NCBI RefSeq assembly: GCF_900102005.1
Contig: NZ_LT627736.1
Span: forward strand, 620,001-684,000
Direction of reading: 5' to 3'
DNA: 64,000 bases
From: Microbacterium sp. LKL04
Lineage (GTDB): Bacteria; Actinomycetota; Actinomycetes; Actinomycetales; Microbacteriaceae
Below are positions 51,418-64,000 of this stretch, one piece after another. The notes under the pieces were generated by a model, which was not told where the DNA came from, ran no database searches, and saw only the letters and a program-made list of their open reading frames with translations. Both the position numbers and the translations under genes were made by a program. The number at the start of each line of letters is the position of its first letter. Position 1 is the stretch's first letter.

Positions 51418-54303
51418 GTGCCCATCGTCCCCGTTCCCCACGCCTCCAAACTCAGTGTCCGCGGCGCTCGCGTCCACAATCTGAAGAACGTCGACCTCGA
51501 GATCCCGCGCGACTCGCTCGTCGTGTTCACCGGCCTGTCCGGGTCGGGGAAGTCGAGCCTCGCGTTCGACACGATCTTCGCCGAGGGCCAGCGCCGCTAC
51601 ATCGAGTCGCTCAGCTCCTACGCGCGGCAGTTCCTGGGACAGGTCGACCGTCCGGACGTCGATTTCATCGAGGGACTGAGCCCTGCGGTGTCGATCGATC
51701 AGAAGTCGACCAACCGCAACCCGCGTTCGACCGTCGGCACGATCACCGAGATCAACGACTACATGCGACTGCTGTGGGCGCGGGTGGGTGTGCCGCACTG
51801 CCCCGAGTGCGGTGAGCGCATCCAGCGACAGACGGTGCAGCAGATCGCCGACCAGCTCATGGAGCTGCCTGAGCGGACGCGCTACCAGATCGTCGCTCCC
51901 GTCGTCTCGCAGAAGAAGGGTGAATTCGTCGACCTCTTCAAGGAGCTGTCGGCGAAGGGCTACGCCCGCGCGATCGTCGACGGCGAGGCCGTGCAGCTGG
52001 CCGAACCGCCGACGTTGAAGAAGAGCTACAAGCACGACATCGCGGTCGTCGTCGACCGACTCGTCGCGAGCCCCGACATCCTCGGCCGTGTCACCGACTC
52101 GGTCGAGACGGCGCTCGGCCTGGCCGGCGGCATCCTCCAGGTCAACTTCGTCGACGAAGAGGGCGACGATGCGTGGCAGAGCTACAGCGAGAAGCTCGCC
52201 TGCCCGAACGGTCACCCGCTCCAGCTCACCGAGATCGAGCCGCGGACATTCTCGTTCAACGCGCCATTCGGTGCCTGCCCTGCGTGTTCCGGGCTGGGCA
52301 CGCGCATGTCCGTCGACACCGAACTGCTGCTCGGCGACGAGGAGCTCTCCATCGCCGAAGGCGTCATCGTCCCCTGGACGACGCAGGGCAAGGGGTTGTT
52401 CCAGTACTACGAGCGTCTGCTCGTCGGTCTCGCCGATGACCTCGGCTTCTCACTCGACACCCCGTGGAAGAACCTGCCCGTCGACATCCAGGACGCCGTC
52501 CTTTCGGGCGAGAACTACAAGGTCACGGTCAAGTGGAAGAACCGCTACGGACGCGAAATGCGGTACGCGTCCGGCTTCGAGGGTGTGATCCCCTACATCG
52601 AGCGTCAGTTCACGCAGGCCGAGACCGACACGCAGCGTCAGCGCTGGGCGGAGTTCCTCCGCGAGGTGCCGTGCCCCGTCTGCAACGGCGACCGTCTCAA
52701 GCCCGAGGTCCTCTCGGTCCTCGTCCACGGCCACTCGATCGCGGATGCCTCGCGGCTCAGCCTCGGCGAGGCGCAGACCTTCTTCGCCGAGATGGCCCTC
52801 ACCGACCGCGAGGCGACGATCGCGGCGGCGGTGCTCCGCGAAATCCGAGCGCGGCTCGACTTCCTCATCCAGGTGGGTCTGAACTACCTGAGCCTCAGCC
52901 GCGCCGCCGGTTCGCTCTCGGGCGGCGAGGCGCAGCGCATCCGTCTCGCGACGCAGATCGGCTCCGGGCTGACCGGCGTGCTCTACGTCCTCGATGAGCC
53001 CTCGATCGGACTCCACCAGCGCGACAACCGCCGTCTCATCGAGACGCTCGTGCGGCTCAAGAGCCTCGGGAACACGCTCGTCGTCGTCGAGCACGACGAG
53101 GAGACCATCCACGCGGCCGACTGGATCGTCGACATCGGCCCGCGGGCGGGTGTCGAGGGCGGGAACGTGGTCCACTCGGGTCCCGTCGACCAGCTCCTGA
53201 CCGATGAGGAGTCCATCACGGGCGCCTACCTCAGCGGGCGCCGGGCGATCGCGATGCCGAAGAAGCGTCGCAAGATCGACAAGGGACGGCAGCTGCGCGT
53301 CGTCGGTGCGCGGGCGAACAACCTGCAGAACGTCACGGTCGATTTCCCGCTGGGCGTCCTGACCTCCGTCACCGGCGTGAGCGGGTCGGGCAAGTCGTCT
53401 CTCGTGAACGGCATCCTCTACGAAGTCCTCGCCACCAAGCTCAACGGAGCGCGTCGCGTCGCCGGCAAGCACACCCGCGTGACCGGCCTCGAGCACCTCG
53501 ACAAGGTCGTCCACGTCGACCAGGCCCCCATCGGACGCACGCCCCGCTCGAACCCGGCCACCTACACAGGCGTCTTCGACCGGATCCGATCGCTGTTCGC
53601 CGAGACGACCGAGGCGAAGACCCGCGGATACCAGCCGGGTCGCTTCAGCTTCAACGTCAAGGGCGGGCGCTGCGAGGCCTGCTCGGGTGACGGCACGATC
53701 AAGATCGAGATGAACTTCCTGCCCGACGTCTACGTCGACTGCGAGGTGTGCCACGGCCAGCGCTACAACCGCGACACCCTGACCGTGCACTACAAGGGCA
53801 AGAACATCGCCGAAGTTCTCAACATGCCGATCTCCGAGGCGGCCGACTTCTTCGAGCCGATCCAGGCGATCCACCGCTACTTGAAGACGCTCGTCGACGT
53901 CGGGCTCGGCTACGTGCGGCTCGGGCAGTCGGCGACGACGCTCTCGGGGGGCGAGGCGCAGCGCGTCAAGCTCGCCACCGAACTGCAGCGGCGTTCCAAC
54001 GGCAGGACGATCTACGTCCTCGACGAGCCGACGACGGGCCTGCACTTCGAAGACGTCCAGCGCCTGCTCGAGGTCTTGAACAGCCTCGTCGACAAGGGCA
54101 ACTCGGTTCTCGTCATCGAGCACAACCTCGACGTCATCAAGTCGTCGGACTGGGTCATCGACCTCGGCCCCGAGGGCGGGTCCGGTGGCGGCACGATCGT
54201 CGCGACCGGCACGCCGGAGCAGGTGGCGGCCGTCTCCGAAAGCCACACGGGTCAGTTCCTCGCCGAGCTCTTGGACGTGGCGCCCGCGCGCAAGGCGGGC
54301 TGA
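51418..54303 (+). CDS. uvrA: Excinuclease ABC subunit A
   Basis: 961-residue tandem ABC ATPase that finds DNA damage and loads UvrB. P-loops are GLSGSGKS (39-46) and GVSGSGKS (653-660). Zinc-module cysteines occur in [16 protein letters not shown] with [16 protein letters not shown] and CEACSGDG with [11 protein letters not shown] signatures are [12 protein letters not shown] and [12 protein letters not shown]. Length is normal. The GTG at 51418 lies 6 bases after TAGGAT. uvrC follows with one base between stop and GTG, so uvrA-uvrC form a repair operon. Confidence 0.98.
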   Translation: MPIVPVPHASKLSVRGARVHNLKNVDLEIPRDSLVVFTGLSGSGKSSLAFDTIFAEGQRRYIESLSSYARQFLGQVDRPDVDFIEGLSPAVSIDQKSTNRNPRSTVGTITEINDYMRLLWARVGVPHCPECGERIQRQTVQQIADQLMELPERTRYQIVAPVVSQKKGEFVDLFKELSAKGYARAIVDGEAVQLAEPPTLKKSYKHDIAVVVDRLVASPDILGRVTDSVETALGLAGGILQVNFVDEEGDDAWQSYSEKLACPNGHPLQLTEIEPRTFSFNAPFGACPACSGLGTRMSVDTELLLGDEELSIAEGVIVPWTTQGKGLFQYYERLLVGLADDLGFSLDTPWKNLPVDIQDAVLSGENYKVTVKWKNRYGREMRYASGFEGVIPYIERQFTQAETDTQRQRWAEFLREVPCPVCNGDRLKPEVLSVLVHGHSIADASRLSLGEAQTFFAEMALTDREATIAAAVLREIRARLDFLIQVGLNYLSLSRAAGSLSGGEAQRIRLATQIGSGLTGVLYVLDEPSIGLHQRDNRRLIETLVRLKSLGNTLVVVEHDEETIHAADWIVDIGPRAGVEGGNVVHSGPVDQLLTDEESITGAYLSGRRAIAMPKKRRKIDKGRQLRVVGARANNLQNVTVDFPLGVLTSVTGVSGSGKSSLVNGILYEVLATKLNGARRVAGKHTRVTGLEHLDKVVHVDQAPIGRTPRSNPATYTGVFDRIRSLFAETTEAKTRGYQPGRFSFNVKGGRCEACSGDGTIKIEMNFLPDVYVDCEVCHGQRYNRDTLTVHYKGKNIAEVLNMPISEAADFFEPIQAIHRYLKTLVDVGLGYVRLGQSATTLSGGEAQRVKLATELQRRSNGRTIYVLDEPTTGLHFEDVQRLLEVLNSLVDKGNSVLVIEHNLDVIKSSDWVIDLGPEGGSGGGTIVATGTPEQVAAVSESHTGQFLAELLDVAPARKAG

Positions 54304-54304
54304 C

Positions 54305-56224
54305 GTGGCCTCCGCGCTGCCTTACAAGCCGAAGCCGGGGGAGATCCCGACCGACCCGGGCGTCTACCGGTTCCTCGACGCGGACGGCCGGATCCTGTAC
54401 GTCGGCAAGGCGAAGAACCTGCGCGCACGGCTGTCGAACTATTTCGCTCCGCTGCACACCCTGCACGAGCGCACGCGTCGCATGGTCACGACGGCTGCGA
54501 AGGTCGAGTGGACGGTCGTCGCGACCGACATCGACTCCTTGCAGCTCGAATACACGTGGATCCAGGAGTACTCGCCGCCGTTCAACGTCCGATACAAGGA
54601 CGACAAGTCCTACCCCTACATGGCGGTGACCCTGGGCGACGAGGCGCCGCGGGTGATCGTCACACGGAACCGCCGCATCCGTGGCGCGAAGTACTTCGGT
54701 CCGTACCCCAAGGTCTGGGCGGTCCACGACACCATCGATCAGCTGATCAAGGTGTTCCCGATCCGCACGTGCAGCGATTCGTCCTACAAGAAGGCGATGG
54801 CGACGGGGCGGCCCTGCTTCCCCGGTCAGATCGGCCGGTGCGGTGGCCCGTGCTCGATGAAGGTCACCATCGAGGAGCACCGCGCGATCGTCGACGACTT
54901 CATCGCCTTCATGTCGGGCAGCGACAAGCGGTACACGAAGCGGATGGAAGCGCGCATGCGCGAAGCCGCTGCCGCGATGGACTACGAGACCGCGGCCTCG
55001 TACCGCGACAAGCTGCAGGCGCTCGACGCCGTCCTCAACCGCAGCGCGTTGGTCCTGAGCGAGGACACGGATGCCGATCTGTTCGGAGTCGCCGAAGACG
55101 AACTCTCCGCGGCCGTGCAGCACTTCATCGTCCGCGGTGGGCGCGTGCGAGGCGTTCGTGCGACGACGATCGACAAGGAGCTCGACATCTCGGGCCCGGA
55201 GCTGGTCGACCAGATCCTCCAGCGCGCGTACGGAGCCGCCGGCGCTGAAGACATCCCGCGTCAGGTGCTCGTGCCGACTCTCCCCGACGACACCGCCGAG
55301 CTCGAGGAGTGGTTGCAGTCCCGACGCGGCAAGAGGGTCACGGTCCAGATCGCGCAGCGCGGTCAGAAGGCGGACCTGATGCGCACGGCGACCCTCAACG
55401 CCCAGCAGGCGCTCATGCTCCACAAGACGCGCCGGACGAGCGATTACACGTCGCGCACGAAAGCGCTGACCGACCTGCAGGAGGCCCTCGGGATGTCCGA
55501 GGCTCCGCTGCGGATCGAATGCTTCGACGTCTCGCACCTCGGCGGGACGGGTGTGGTTGCCTCGATGGTCGTCTTCGAGGACGGTCTGCCCCGAAAGGAT
55601 CAGTACCGGTCCTTCTCGGTGAGCGAGACCACCGACGACACCGACTCCATGTATCAGGTGCTCATGCGCCGACTCGCCCACATCGACCGGGACGAGGCCG
55701 AGCAGGACGCGATCGATCCGACGGCCGACGGCGAGGTGGATGCCACCCGCAAGCGCCCGCGCTTCGCGTACCGTCCGCAGCTGCTCCTCGTCGACGGCGG
55801 CCAGCCGCAGGTCGCCGCGGCGGCCCGCGCGCTCCGCGACTCCGGCCACGAGGAGATCGCCCTGTGCGGCATCGCGAAGCGCCTCGAGGAGGTCTGGCTG
55901 CCCGACGACGACTTCCCGGTCATCCTGCCGCGTTCGTCAGAGGCGCTGTATTTGCTCCAGCGACTCCGTGACGAGGCGCACCGATTCGCCATCACCCATC
56001 AGCGCAAGAAGCGCGGACGGGACATCACGACGGTGCTCGCGGAAGTGCCCGGGCTGGGGGAGTCGCGGATCAAAGCGCTCCTGCGTCACTTCGGCTCTGT
56101 GAGCAAGCTGAAGCAGGCGTCTCCGGAGGAGATCCAGGAGCTCCCCGGAATCGGCCCTCGACTGGCCGCCAGCATCCACTCGCATCTCGCGACCGGTTCG
56201 GTCCCGAGCGGTGCCGGTGGTTAG
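54305..56224 (+). CDS. uvrC: Excinuclease ABC subunit C
   Basis: 639-residue endonuclease that makes both incisions in excision repair. It has the N-terminal GIY-YIG domain ([27 protein letters not shown], about 17-43), the UVR motif (about 210-245), the RNase H-like domain ([21 protein letters not shown]) and two C-terminal helix-hairpin-helix motifs ([22 protein letters not shown]). The GTG at 54305 gives the standard start; the longer frame overlaps uvrA. Its TAG stop forms the start of a TAGGCT box for rapZ. Confidence 0.97.
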   Translation: MASALPYKPKPGEIPTDPGVYRFLDADGRILYVGKAKNLRARLSNYFAPLHTLHERTRRMVTTAAKVEWTVVATDIDSLQLEYTWIQEYSPPFNVRYKDDKSYPYMAVTLGDEAPRVIVTRNRRIRGAKYFGPYPKVWAVHDTIDQLIKVFPIRTCSDSSYKKAMATGRPCFPGQIGRCGGPCSMKVTIEEHRAIVDDFIAFMSGSDKRYTKRMEARMREAAAAMDYETAASYRDKLQALDAVLNRSALVLSEDTDADLFGVAEDELSAAVQHFIVRGGRVRGVRATTIDKELDISGPELVDQILQRAYGAAGAEDIPRQVLVPTLPDDTAELEEWLQSRRGKRVTVQIAQRGQKADLMRTATLNAQQALMLHKTRRTSDYTSRTKALTDLQEALGMSEAPLRIECFDVSHLGGTGVVASMVVFEDGLPRKDQYRSFSVSETTDDTDSMYQVLMRRLAHIDRDEAEQDAIDPTADGEVDATRKRPRFAYRPQLLLVDGGQPQVAAAARALRDSGHEEIALCGIAKRLEEVWLPDDDFPVILPRSSEALYLLQRLRDEAHRFAITHQRKKRGRDITTVLAEVPGLGESRIKALLRHFGSVSKLKQASPEEIQELPGIGPRLAASIHSHLATGSVPSGAGG

Positions 56225-56227
56225 GCT
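56222..56227 (+). promoter_or_regulatory. -10 box of rapZ, sharing the uvrC stop codon
   Basis: TAGGCT starting on the uvrC TAG stop; 30 bases before the rapZ ATG, 12 before an alternative GTG. Confidence 0.4.
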
Positions 56228-56257
56228 GAGTCCACACGCGTGAAAGGCAGGGCAGGG

Positions 56258-57130
56258 ATGGGCGGCCAGACGACAGGCGAGGTCCTGATCGTCACGGGCA
56301 TGTCCGGCGCCGGGCGGACGACCGCGGCGAACGCCCTCGAGGATCTCGACTGGTACGTCGTCGACAACCTCCCGCCGCAGATGCTCTCGCATCTCCTGGA
56401 CCTCACGGCCCTCGCCGCAGACGCGCTCCCCAAGGTCGCCGCCGTCGTCGATGTCCGAGGTCGCCAGCTGTTCGGCGAGCTGCCGTCGGTGACCCGATCG
56501 CTGCGAGACGGCCGTCAGCTGCGCGTCCTGTTCCTGGATGCCGCCGACGAGGTGCTCGTCCGCCGCTTCGAGGCCGTGCGTCGGCCGCACCCTCTCCAAG
56601 GGGAGGGGACGATCCTCGACGGCATCCGTCGCGAACGCGAACGCGTCGCGATCATCCGAGAAGCCGCCGACGTCATCGTCGACACGAGCTCCCTCAACAT
56701 CCACCAGCTGGCGAACCGGATCGTCGACCTGTTCAGCGACGACGGAGACGCGCGCCACACGGTCACCGTCATGAGCTTCGGTTTCAAATACGGGCTCCCT
56801 CCCGACGTCGATCTCGTCGCGGACATGCGGTTCCTCCCGAACCCGTATTGGGAGCCGTCGCTGCGCGCGCTGACAGGCGAAGACGAGGCCGTCCGCGACT
56901 TCGTCCTCGACCAGGAGGGCGCCCGTGAGTTCATCGACACGTACGCGGCGGCTCTCCATCCCGTTCTGCAGGGGTATCAGCGCGAGAACAAACGTCACTC
57001 GGTCGTCGCGATCGGCTGCACCGGCGGCAAGCACCGCTCGGTGGTGACCGCTCTCGAGCTCGGCCAGCGTCTGGCCCAGGAAACGGGCGTAGCGGTGAGG
57101 GTCACGCACCGTGACCTGGGTCGCGAATGA
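56258..57130 (+). CDS. rapZ: RapZ/YvcJ family nucleotide-binding protein
   Basis: 290-residue P-loop protein of the RapZ/YvcJ family. The Walker A region is GMSGAGRTT (14-22), with Arg in place of the usual Lys, as in other actinobacterial members. Other motifs are [20 protein letters not shown] and the C-terminal [11 protein letters not shown]. In E. coli RapZ steers small-RNA control of amino-sugar synthesis; the actinobacterial role is not settled. ATG 56258 has GGCAGGG upstream; GTG 56240 is an alternative that would add six residues. yvcK, usually next, is absent. Confidence 0.93.
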   Translation: MGGQTTGEVLIVTGMSGAGRTTAANALEDLDWYVVDNLPPQMLSHLLDLTALAADALPKVAAVVDVRGRQLFGELPSVTRSLRDGRQLRVLFLDAADEVLVRRFEAVRRPHPLQGEGTILDGIRRERERVAIIREAADVIVDTSSLNIHQLANRIVDLFSDDGDARHTVTVMSFGFKYGLPPDVDLVADMRFLPNPYWEPSLRALTGEDEAVRDFVLDQEGAREFIDTYAAALHPVLQGYQRENKRHSVVAIGCTGGKHRSVVTALELGQRLAQETGVAVRVTHRDLGRE

Positions 57131-57142
57131 CCGGTGCGCGAG

Positions 57143-57148
57143 TAAGCT
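57143..57148 (+). promoter_or_regulatory. -10 box of whiA
   Basis: TAAGCT, 38 bases before the whiA GTG; GAAGGAT precedes the start. Confidence 0.4.
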
Positions 57149-57186
57149 GATCCTTTGTCCCCGATCGCCCCCACCGAAGGATCCCC

Positions 57187-58164
57187 GTGCCGCTGACTGC
57201 TGACGTGAAGACGGAACTCACTTCGGTCCGTGATCCCCGGCCCACAGCCCGCGTCGCAGAGCTGACCACGATCCTCCGGTTCTCCGGCGGCCTGCACTCG
57301 ATCGCCGGCCGCGTGGCGGTCGAAGCCGAGGTCGAGACCGACATCCTGGCCCGCCGCGTCGCCCGCGATCTCGTGGAGATCTACGGCGTCCGCCCGGAAC
57401 TCGCTCATGTGCAGTCCTCCGGCGGACGCGCTGCAAACCTGGTCGCGGTGCGCGTGATCGAGGGGGGCGAGACGCTGGCGCGTCAGACGGGCCTCCTCGA
57501 CAACCGCCGCCGCCCCGTCCGCGGTCTTCCCAACAAACTCACGACGGGCGCGCGCCCCGACCTCGCCGCGGTGTGGCGCGGAGCGTTCCTCGCCGCCGGC
57601 ACACTGTCCGACCCCGGTCGCTCCGCCGCCCTCGAAGTGGCCTGCCCGTCGGGGGAGGCTGCGATGGCCCTCGTCGGGGCGGCGCATCGCCTCGGTATCG
57701 CTGCGAAGGCCCGCGAAGTGCGCGGTGTGCCTCGCGTGGTCGTCCGCGACGGTGAGGCGATCCGCGCCACGCTCCTCATGATGGGCGCGCAGAAGACGGC
57801 CGCCGCGTGGGAGGAGATGCGTCAGCGTCGCGAGGTGCGCGCCGGCGTGAACCGCCTCGTCAACTTCGACGACGCGAACCTGCGTCGTTCCGCGCAGGCC
57901 GCCGTCGCCGCATGTGCCCGGGTCGAGCGCGCACTCGAGATCCTCGGCGACACCGTCCCGGACCACCTCAAGCAGGCGGGCGACCTTCGTCTCGCCCACC
58001 GCGACGCGAGCCTCGACGAGCTCGGGCACCACGCCGATCCGCCACTGACGAAGGATGCCGTCGCCGGCCGCATCCGCCGTCTTCTCGCGATGGCGGACAA
58101 GAAGGCTGCGCAGGACGGCGTTCCGGACACGGAGTCCGCCGTTCCCGCCGGTCTCGAGGACTGA
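57187..58164 (+). CDS. whiA: Sporulation/division regulator WhiA
   Basis: 325-residue DNA-binding protein with an N-terminal fold related to LAGLIDADG homing endonucleases (about 5-210) and a C-terminal helix-turn-helix (about 225-310) with [22 protein letters not shown] and [30 protein letters not shown]. In Streptomyces it controls division genes, including ftsZ and ftsW; in non-sporulating actinobacteria its targets are less clear. GTG start at 57187. It stands between rapZ and sodA, with its own possible promoter. Confidence 0.95.
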   Translation: MPLTADVKTELTSVRDPRPTARVAELTTILRFSGGLHSIAGRVAVEAEVETDILARRVARDLVEIYGVRPELAHVQSSGGRAANLVAVRVIEGGETLARQTGLLDNRRRPVRGLPNKLTTGARPDLAAVWRGAFLAAGTLSDPGRSAALEVACPSGEAAMALVGAAHRLGIAAKAREVRGVPRVVVRDGEAIRATLLMMGAQKTAAAWEEMRQRREVRAGVNRLVNFDDANLRRSAQAAVAACARVERALEILGDTVPDHLKQAGDLRLAHRDASLDELGHHADPPLTKDAVAGRIRRLLAMADKKAAQDGVPDTESAVPAGLED

Positions 58165-58221
58165 CGGGATACATCCCCTCTTCCCGGGAAGCAACCGGGT
58201 GCCCGGTGGGTTGGCCCTCAA

Positions 58222-58227
58222 TAGGAT
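58222..58227 (+). promoter_or_regulatory. -10 box of sodA
   Basis: TAGGAT, 50 bases before the sodA ATG; GAAGGAAGAGG is the ribosome-binding region. Confidence 0.45.
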
Positions 58228-58277
58228 GAATCCGACCGGCCGCGCCCCGTGCGCGGCACCGACAGAAGGAAGAGGAC

Positions 58278-60052
<1,775 letters not shown>

Positions 60053-60054
60053 CG

Positions 60055-61259
<1,205 letters not shown>

Positions 61260-61272
<13 letters not shown>

Positions 61273-62051
61273 CCCGCACCCCGCTCATCGCCGGCAACTG
61301 GAAGATGAACCTCGACCACCTGCAGGCGGTCGCGTTCGTCCAGAAGCTGCACTGGACGCTGAAGGATGCCGCGCACGAGACCGGTTCGGTCGAGGTCGCC
61401 GTGTTCCCCCCGTTCACCGACATCCGCACGGTGCAGACCCTCATCGACGCCGACAAGATCCCGTTCGCCCTCGGCGCGCAGGACGTGTCGGCGAAGGATT
61501 CGGGCGCCTACACCGGTGAGGTCTCGGGCGCGTTCCTCAAGAAGCTCGACGTCGGCTACGTCATCATCGGTCACTCCGAGCGCCGCGAGTACCACGCGGA
61601 GTCCGACGAGGTCGTCGCAGCCAAGGTGCAGGCCGCTCTCCGGCACGGTCTCGTTCCGGTGATCTGCGTCGGTGAGACGCTCGAGCAGCGCGAGGAGTCC
61701 GGCCCCACGGCCGTGTCCGTCGCGCAGCTGCGCGCAGCGCTCGAGGGCGTTGCGTCCGACGCGGACGTCGTCGTCGCCTACGAGCCCGTCTGGGCTATCG
61801 GAACCGGACAGGTCGCGTCGCCCGAGCAGGCTCAGGAAGTCTGCGCGGCCCTGCGCGCGGTCGTCGCCGAGTCGTTGGGGGATGCCGCCGCCGAGCGCAC
61901 CCGCATCCTCTACGGCGGATCCGTGAAGTCGGGCAACATCGCCAGCTTCATGCGCGAGCCCGACGTCGACGGTGCCCTCGTCGGCGGAGCGAGCCTGTTG
62001 GCGGACGAGTTCGCCGCGATCATCCGATACCAGAAGCACGTCGGCGTGTGA
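61260..62051 (+). CDS. tpiA: Triose-phosphate isomerase
   Basis: 263-residue TIM-barrel enzyme that interconverts dihydroxyacetone phosphate and glyceraldehyde 3-phosphate. Catalytic residues are K15 (GNWKMN), H105 (IIGHSERR) and E175 ([11 protein letters not shown]); the phosphate loop is YGGSVKSGN. Numbering is from ATG 61260, which overlaps the end of pgk by 13 bases; a GTG at 61269 (overlapping the pgk stop as GTGA) is an equally plausible start and would remove three residues. Confidence 0.97.
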
Positions 62052-62055
62052 CCTC

Positions 62056-62089
62056 GAGCGGTGCGGTGCCTCACGGCGTCGCACCGCTC
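62056..62089 (+). terminator. Hairpin after tpiA
   Basis: GAGCGGTGCG (62056-62065) pairs with CGCACCGCTC (62080-62089) around a 14-base loop, directly after the tpiA stop and before the secG promoter; no T tract. Confidence 0.65.
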
Positions 62090-62095
62090 AGCCGG

Positions 62096-62101
62096 TATAC
62101 T
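62096..62101 (+). promoter_or_regulatory. -10 box of secG-rbpA
   Basis: TATACT, the closest match to the TATAAT consensus noted in the window, 47 bases before the secG GTG; GAAAGG (62131-62136) serves as ribosome-binding site. Confidence 0.55.
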
Positions 62102-62148
62102 CGTGCGAACGCCGAGTCATTCGGCGACCCGAAAGGCTTTCAACGACT

Positions 62149-62397
62149 GTGGACATCCTCCAGCTTGTGCTGCAGGTGCTGCTGGGAATCACCAGCCTCC
62201 TGCTCACGCTCCTGATCCTCCTGCACAAGGGACGCGGCGGCGGCCTCTCCGACATGTTCGGAGGCGGCATGAGTTCGGCCATGGGCTCCTCGGGCCTGGC
62301 CGAGCGCAACCTCAACCGCTTCACCGTGGTGCTGGCGCTCGTCTGGTTCGTCGCCATCGTGGCGCTCGGTCTCATCACGAAGTTCCAGAGCATCTGA
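62149..62397 (+). CDS. secG: Protein translocase subunit SecG
   Basis: 82-residue membrane protein of the SecYEG channel. Two membrane helices (about 4-25 and 57-77) flank the cytoplasmic loop LHKGRGGGLSDMFGGGMSSAMGSSGLAERNLNRFT, which carries the SecG signature. The GTG at 62149 has GAAAGG upstream; the longer frame begins inside tpiA. The stop overlaps the rbpA ATG by one base. Its location after tpiA is conserved in many bacteria. Confidence 0.95.
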   Translation: MDILQLVLQVLLGITSLLLTLLILLHKGRGGGLSDMFGGGMSSAMGSSGLAERNLNRFTVVLALVWFVAIVALGLITKFQSI

Positions 62398-62753
62398 TGG
62401 CCACCGGGGGAAACGCGATTCGGGGGACGCGTGTCGGCGCGGGCCCCATGGGGGAGCAGGACCACGGGCACCACGCCGACCGCGTGGCGGTGTCCTACTG
62501 GGACGCACTCGGCAATGAGACGGTGCGCTACTTCGCCGCAGGCATCGCCGAGGAGGAGATCCCCGAGACGATCGATTCGCCTCACTCCGGTCTTCCGGCC
62601 GGCCGCGATAAGGCGAACCCGCCCGCAGTCGCGAAGACGGAGCCGTACAAGACGCACCTCGCCTACGTGAAGGAGCGTCGGACAGACCAGGAGGCCGAGT
62701 CGATCCTCGACGACGCGCTCCAGCAGCTTCGGGAGCGCCGCGGCCAGGACTGA
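62397..62753 (+). CDS. rbpA: RNA polymerase-binding protein RbpA
   Basis: 118-residue actinobacterial transcription factor that binds RNA polymerase and the principal sigma factor and stabilises the open promoter complex. The N-terminal tail (IRGTRVGAGPMGEQ), the core (VSYWDALGNETVRYFA) and SGLPAGRDKANPPAV support the call. The segment before the last motif reads IDSPHSGLPAG, so a Cys often seen there is Ser. A C-terminal helix (about 95-115) is the sigma-interaction region. ATG overlaps the secG stop by one base. Confidence 0.93.
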   Translation: MATGGNAIRGTRVGAGPMGEQDHGHHADRVAVSYWDALGNETVRYFAAGIAEEEIPETIDSPHSGLPAGRDKANPPAVAKTEPYKTHLAYVKERRTDQEAESILDDALQQLRERRGQD

Positions 62754-62775
62754 GCTGCGCGCGACTCACCTCGAC

Positions 62776-62806
62776 AGACCCCGGGTTCGTTCAGAACTCG
62801 GGGTCT
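62776..62806. terminator. Bidirectional terminator between rbpA and pgl
   Basis: AGACCCCG (62776-62783) pairs with CGGGGTCT (62799-62806), with inner GTTC/GAAC pairing. It lies between convergent genes and overlaps the pgl stop codon. Confidence 0.8.
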
Positions 62807-63570
62807 ATCAGTTCCTCCGGGACACCCTGCGCGGCAGCCTCGTCCACGAAGAACACGGTCTGCTTGCGGCCCTTCGCGCCGGCGGCGGGAACGGAGTGGT
62901 AACTCGCGCCCGCGAGGGCGAGACCGAGGGCGGACGCCTTGTCGGTGCCAGGCAGAACAAGCCAGACGCGACGGGATGAGTTGATGACCGGTCGCGTCAG
63001 CGTGATCCGATCCGACGGTGGGACGGGGGAGTCCCGGACGGCGAGGACGGAGTTCTCGGTGTCGCCGATCTCGCTCCTGTCGGGGAACAGAGACGCGATG
63101 TGACCGTCCGGGCCGACGCCGAGGAAGGCGATGCTGAAGCGCGGCCACGCCTGCTCCGCGGTCCCGTGCCCCGCGAGTTCCGCGGCGTAGTCGGAGACCG
63201 CCTCGTCGTGGCTGCGGCCGGCGTCCGCGGACGCGATCGGGTGGACGTTCCGCGCCGGGACGTCGATACGCGACAGGAAGGCCTCACGTGCCGCGGTCTC
63301 GTTGCGCGCCGGATCGTCCGAGGGGACGAAGCGTTCGTCGCCCCACCAGAAGTGCACGTTCGACCAGTCGACCTCGTGACGTGCGGGACTCTCACCCGCA
63401 GCCTGCAGGACCGACGTGCCCGCAGTGCCGCCGGTCAGAAGGACGTGCGTCGTCTTCCCTTCGGCGGCACGCGACGAGATCCGTTGGAAGAAGCGCCTCG
63501 CGACACCCTCTGCCAGGCGTCGGGCATCCGGACTGACGACGACGCGCTTCTCCGCGCGAAACTCCGACAT
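62791..63570 (-). CDS. pgl: 6-phosphogluconolactonase
   Basis: 259-residue enzyme that hydrolyses 6-phosphogluconolactone in the oxidative pentose phosphate pathway. Family motifs are HVLLTGGTAGTSVL, NVHFWWGDERFVPSDDPARN and FLGVGPDGHIASLFPD. ATG at 63570, 7 bases after the opcA stop, so it is co-transcribed with opcA and probably with zwf beyond the window edge. It converges on rbpA. Confidence 0.95.
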   Translation of the reverse strand: MSEFRAEKRVVVSPDARRLAEGVARRFFQRISSRAAEGKTTHVLLTGGTAGTSVLQAAGESPARHEVDWSNVHFWWGDERFVPSDDPARNETAAREAFLSRIDVPARNVHPIASADAGRSHDEAVSDYAAELAGHGTAEQAWPRFSIAFLGVGPDGHIASLFPDRSEIGDTENSVLAVRDSPVPPSDRITLTRPVINSSRRVWLVLPGTDKASALGLALAGASYHSVPAAGAKGRKQTVFFVDEAAAQGVPEELIDPEF

Positions 63571-63577
63571 GCGACTC

Positions 63578-64000
63578 CTACCTCGTGGGAGGGTCGAGGA
63601 GCTCCCACCCTTCGGTGATCACTCGACCATACAAGAGGTCCGGGTCGAGGCGACGCAGCTCCTCCGCCAGGCATTCGCGGAGGGATCGACGCGGCAGCAC
63701 GATGTCGTGCGTGGGCTGACCCGGCTGCGTAAGTGTGGCGTCCGTCGCGGTGGTGCGTTCCAGCACGATGTCCCCGGACGAGCGCGACAGTGTGACCGAC
63801 CGGATGCCGTGAGCCCACTCGTCCGCATCGGTGTAATGCCACTCCACGGCCACGTCGAGCTTGAGTCGCAGCCACGCCGCGAGGAGCCCTGTGGACGGCG
63901 AGCTACCGGCACCCACCACTGTGACGGCGGTGACGGGCTCGAACGGCGGCTGGTCCAGGACGGCGGCCAACTGCTCACGCCAGTGCGTCAGACGGGTCCA
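63578..64000 (-). CDS. opcA: Glucose-6-phosphate dehydrogenase assembly protein OpcA, 5' part missing
   Basis: Last 140 codons of OpcA, open to the right edge of the window (the frame starts TGG ACC CGT at 64000). OpcA is an activator or assembly factor of glucose-6-phosphate dehydrogenase in actinobacteria and cyanobacteria. The visible part has VVGAGSSPSTGLLAAWLRLKL and the C-terminal LAEELRRLDPDLLYGRVI, consistent with the family. Its neighbour pgl supports the assignment. The start codon and N-terminal domain lie outside the window. Confidence 0.85.
   Translation of the reverse strand, partial: WTRLTHWREQLAAVLDQPPFEPVTAVTVVGAGSSPSTGLLAAWLRLKLDVAVEWHYTDADEWAHGIRSVTLSRSSGDIVLERTTATDATLTQPGQPTHDIVLPRRSLRECLAEELRRLDPDLLYGRVITEGWELLDPPTR

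Noticed and set aside
56258..56330. Arg instead of Lys in the RapZ Walker A motif as an inactivating change
   Set aside because: Actinobacterial RapZ/YvcJ homologues commonly have GxSGAGR; this is a family feature, not a defect.
62397..62753. RbpA with Ser in place of Cys as a sign of lost function
   Set aside because: The rest of the protein is well conserved; a single substitution in one motif does not show loss of function, and variation here may be normal in the family.

Overview
The window is a 64 kb, GC-rich stretch of actinobacterial chromosome. Nearly all of it is conserved housekeeping genes. A division cluster without ftsA but with sepF and wag31/divIVA, an actinobacterial cytochrome bcc-aa3 oxidase with di-haem QcrC and CtaF, RbpA, WhiA, OpcA and a DUF3043/DUF3040 background all point to Actinomycetota. 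Gene order and style (frequent GTG starts, TANNNT boxes a few bases before start codons) fit Microbacteriaceae, most likely Microbacterium or a close relative. The genus is an inference. I see no insertion sequence, prophage, CRISPR array, rRNA or tRNA gene.

Layout. 1-1,140: 5' part of a polyprenyl diphosphate synthase (minus strand, runs off the left edge), divergent from a DUF3040 membrane protein that ends in a strong terminator. 1,221-19,161: division and cell-wall (dcw) cluster, mraZ-rsmH-ftsL-ftsI-murF-mraY-murD-ftsW-murG-murC-ftsQ-ftsZ-yggS-sepF-yggT-wag31, then lspA and rluD. murE is missing from its usual place between ftsI and murF. 19,184-27,342: a Nudix hydrolase divergent from dnaE, a membrane protein of unknown function, hisD, nrdR and pyrD, closed by a long perfect hairpin. 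27,347-29,833: DUF3043 protein divergent from an M20 dipeptidase, then erpA.

29,947-38,230: respiratory chain. ctaC-ctaD-ctaF on the plus strand converge on ctaE-qcrC-qcrA-qcrB on the minus strand, with a rhodanese gene and a structured 300 bp gap between them; together they encode the III-IV supercomplex. 38,362-44,915: trpD, a PHP-domain protein, a minus-strand group (lipoprotein, secreted PKD-like protein, 5'-3' exonuclease), a YchJ-like protein and rpsA. 44,967-47,863: a membrane histidine kinase translationally coupled to a membrane protein with a degenerate GGDEF-like domain. 47,887-57,130: coaE and uvrB, then an OhrR-like regulator divergent from a small Cys-rich protein, then uvrA, uvrC and rapZ. 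57,187-62,753: whiA, sodA, gap, pgk, tpiA, secG, rbpA. 62,791-64,000: pgl and the 3' part of opcA (minus strand, runs off the right edge), the start of a pentose-phosphate group.

No clearly new multi-gene system is visible. The best leads are the kinase/degenerate-GGDEF pair, the OhrR-like regulator without an adjacent ohr, the stop codons that double as promoter -10 boxes, the inverted repeats before ftsZ, the structured 33.1-33.3 kb gap, and a recurrent GGATGCC/GGCATCC heptamer on both strands.
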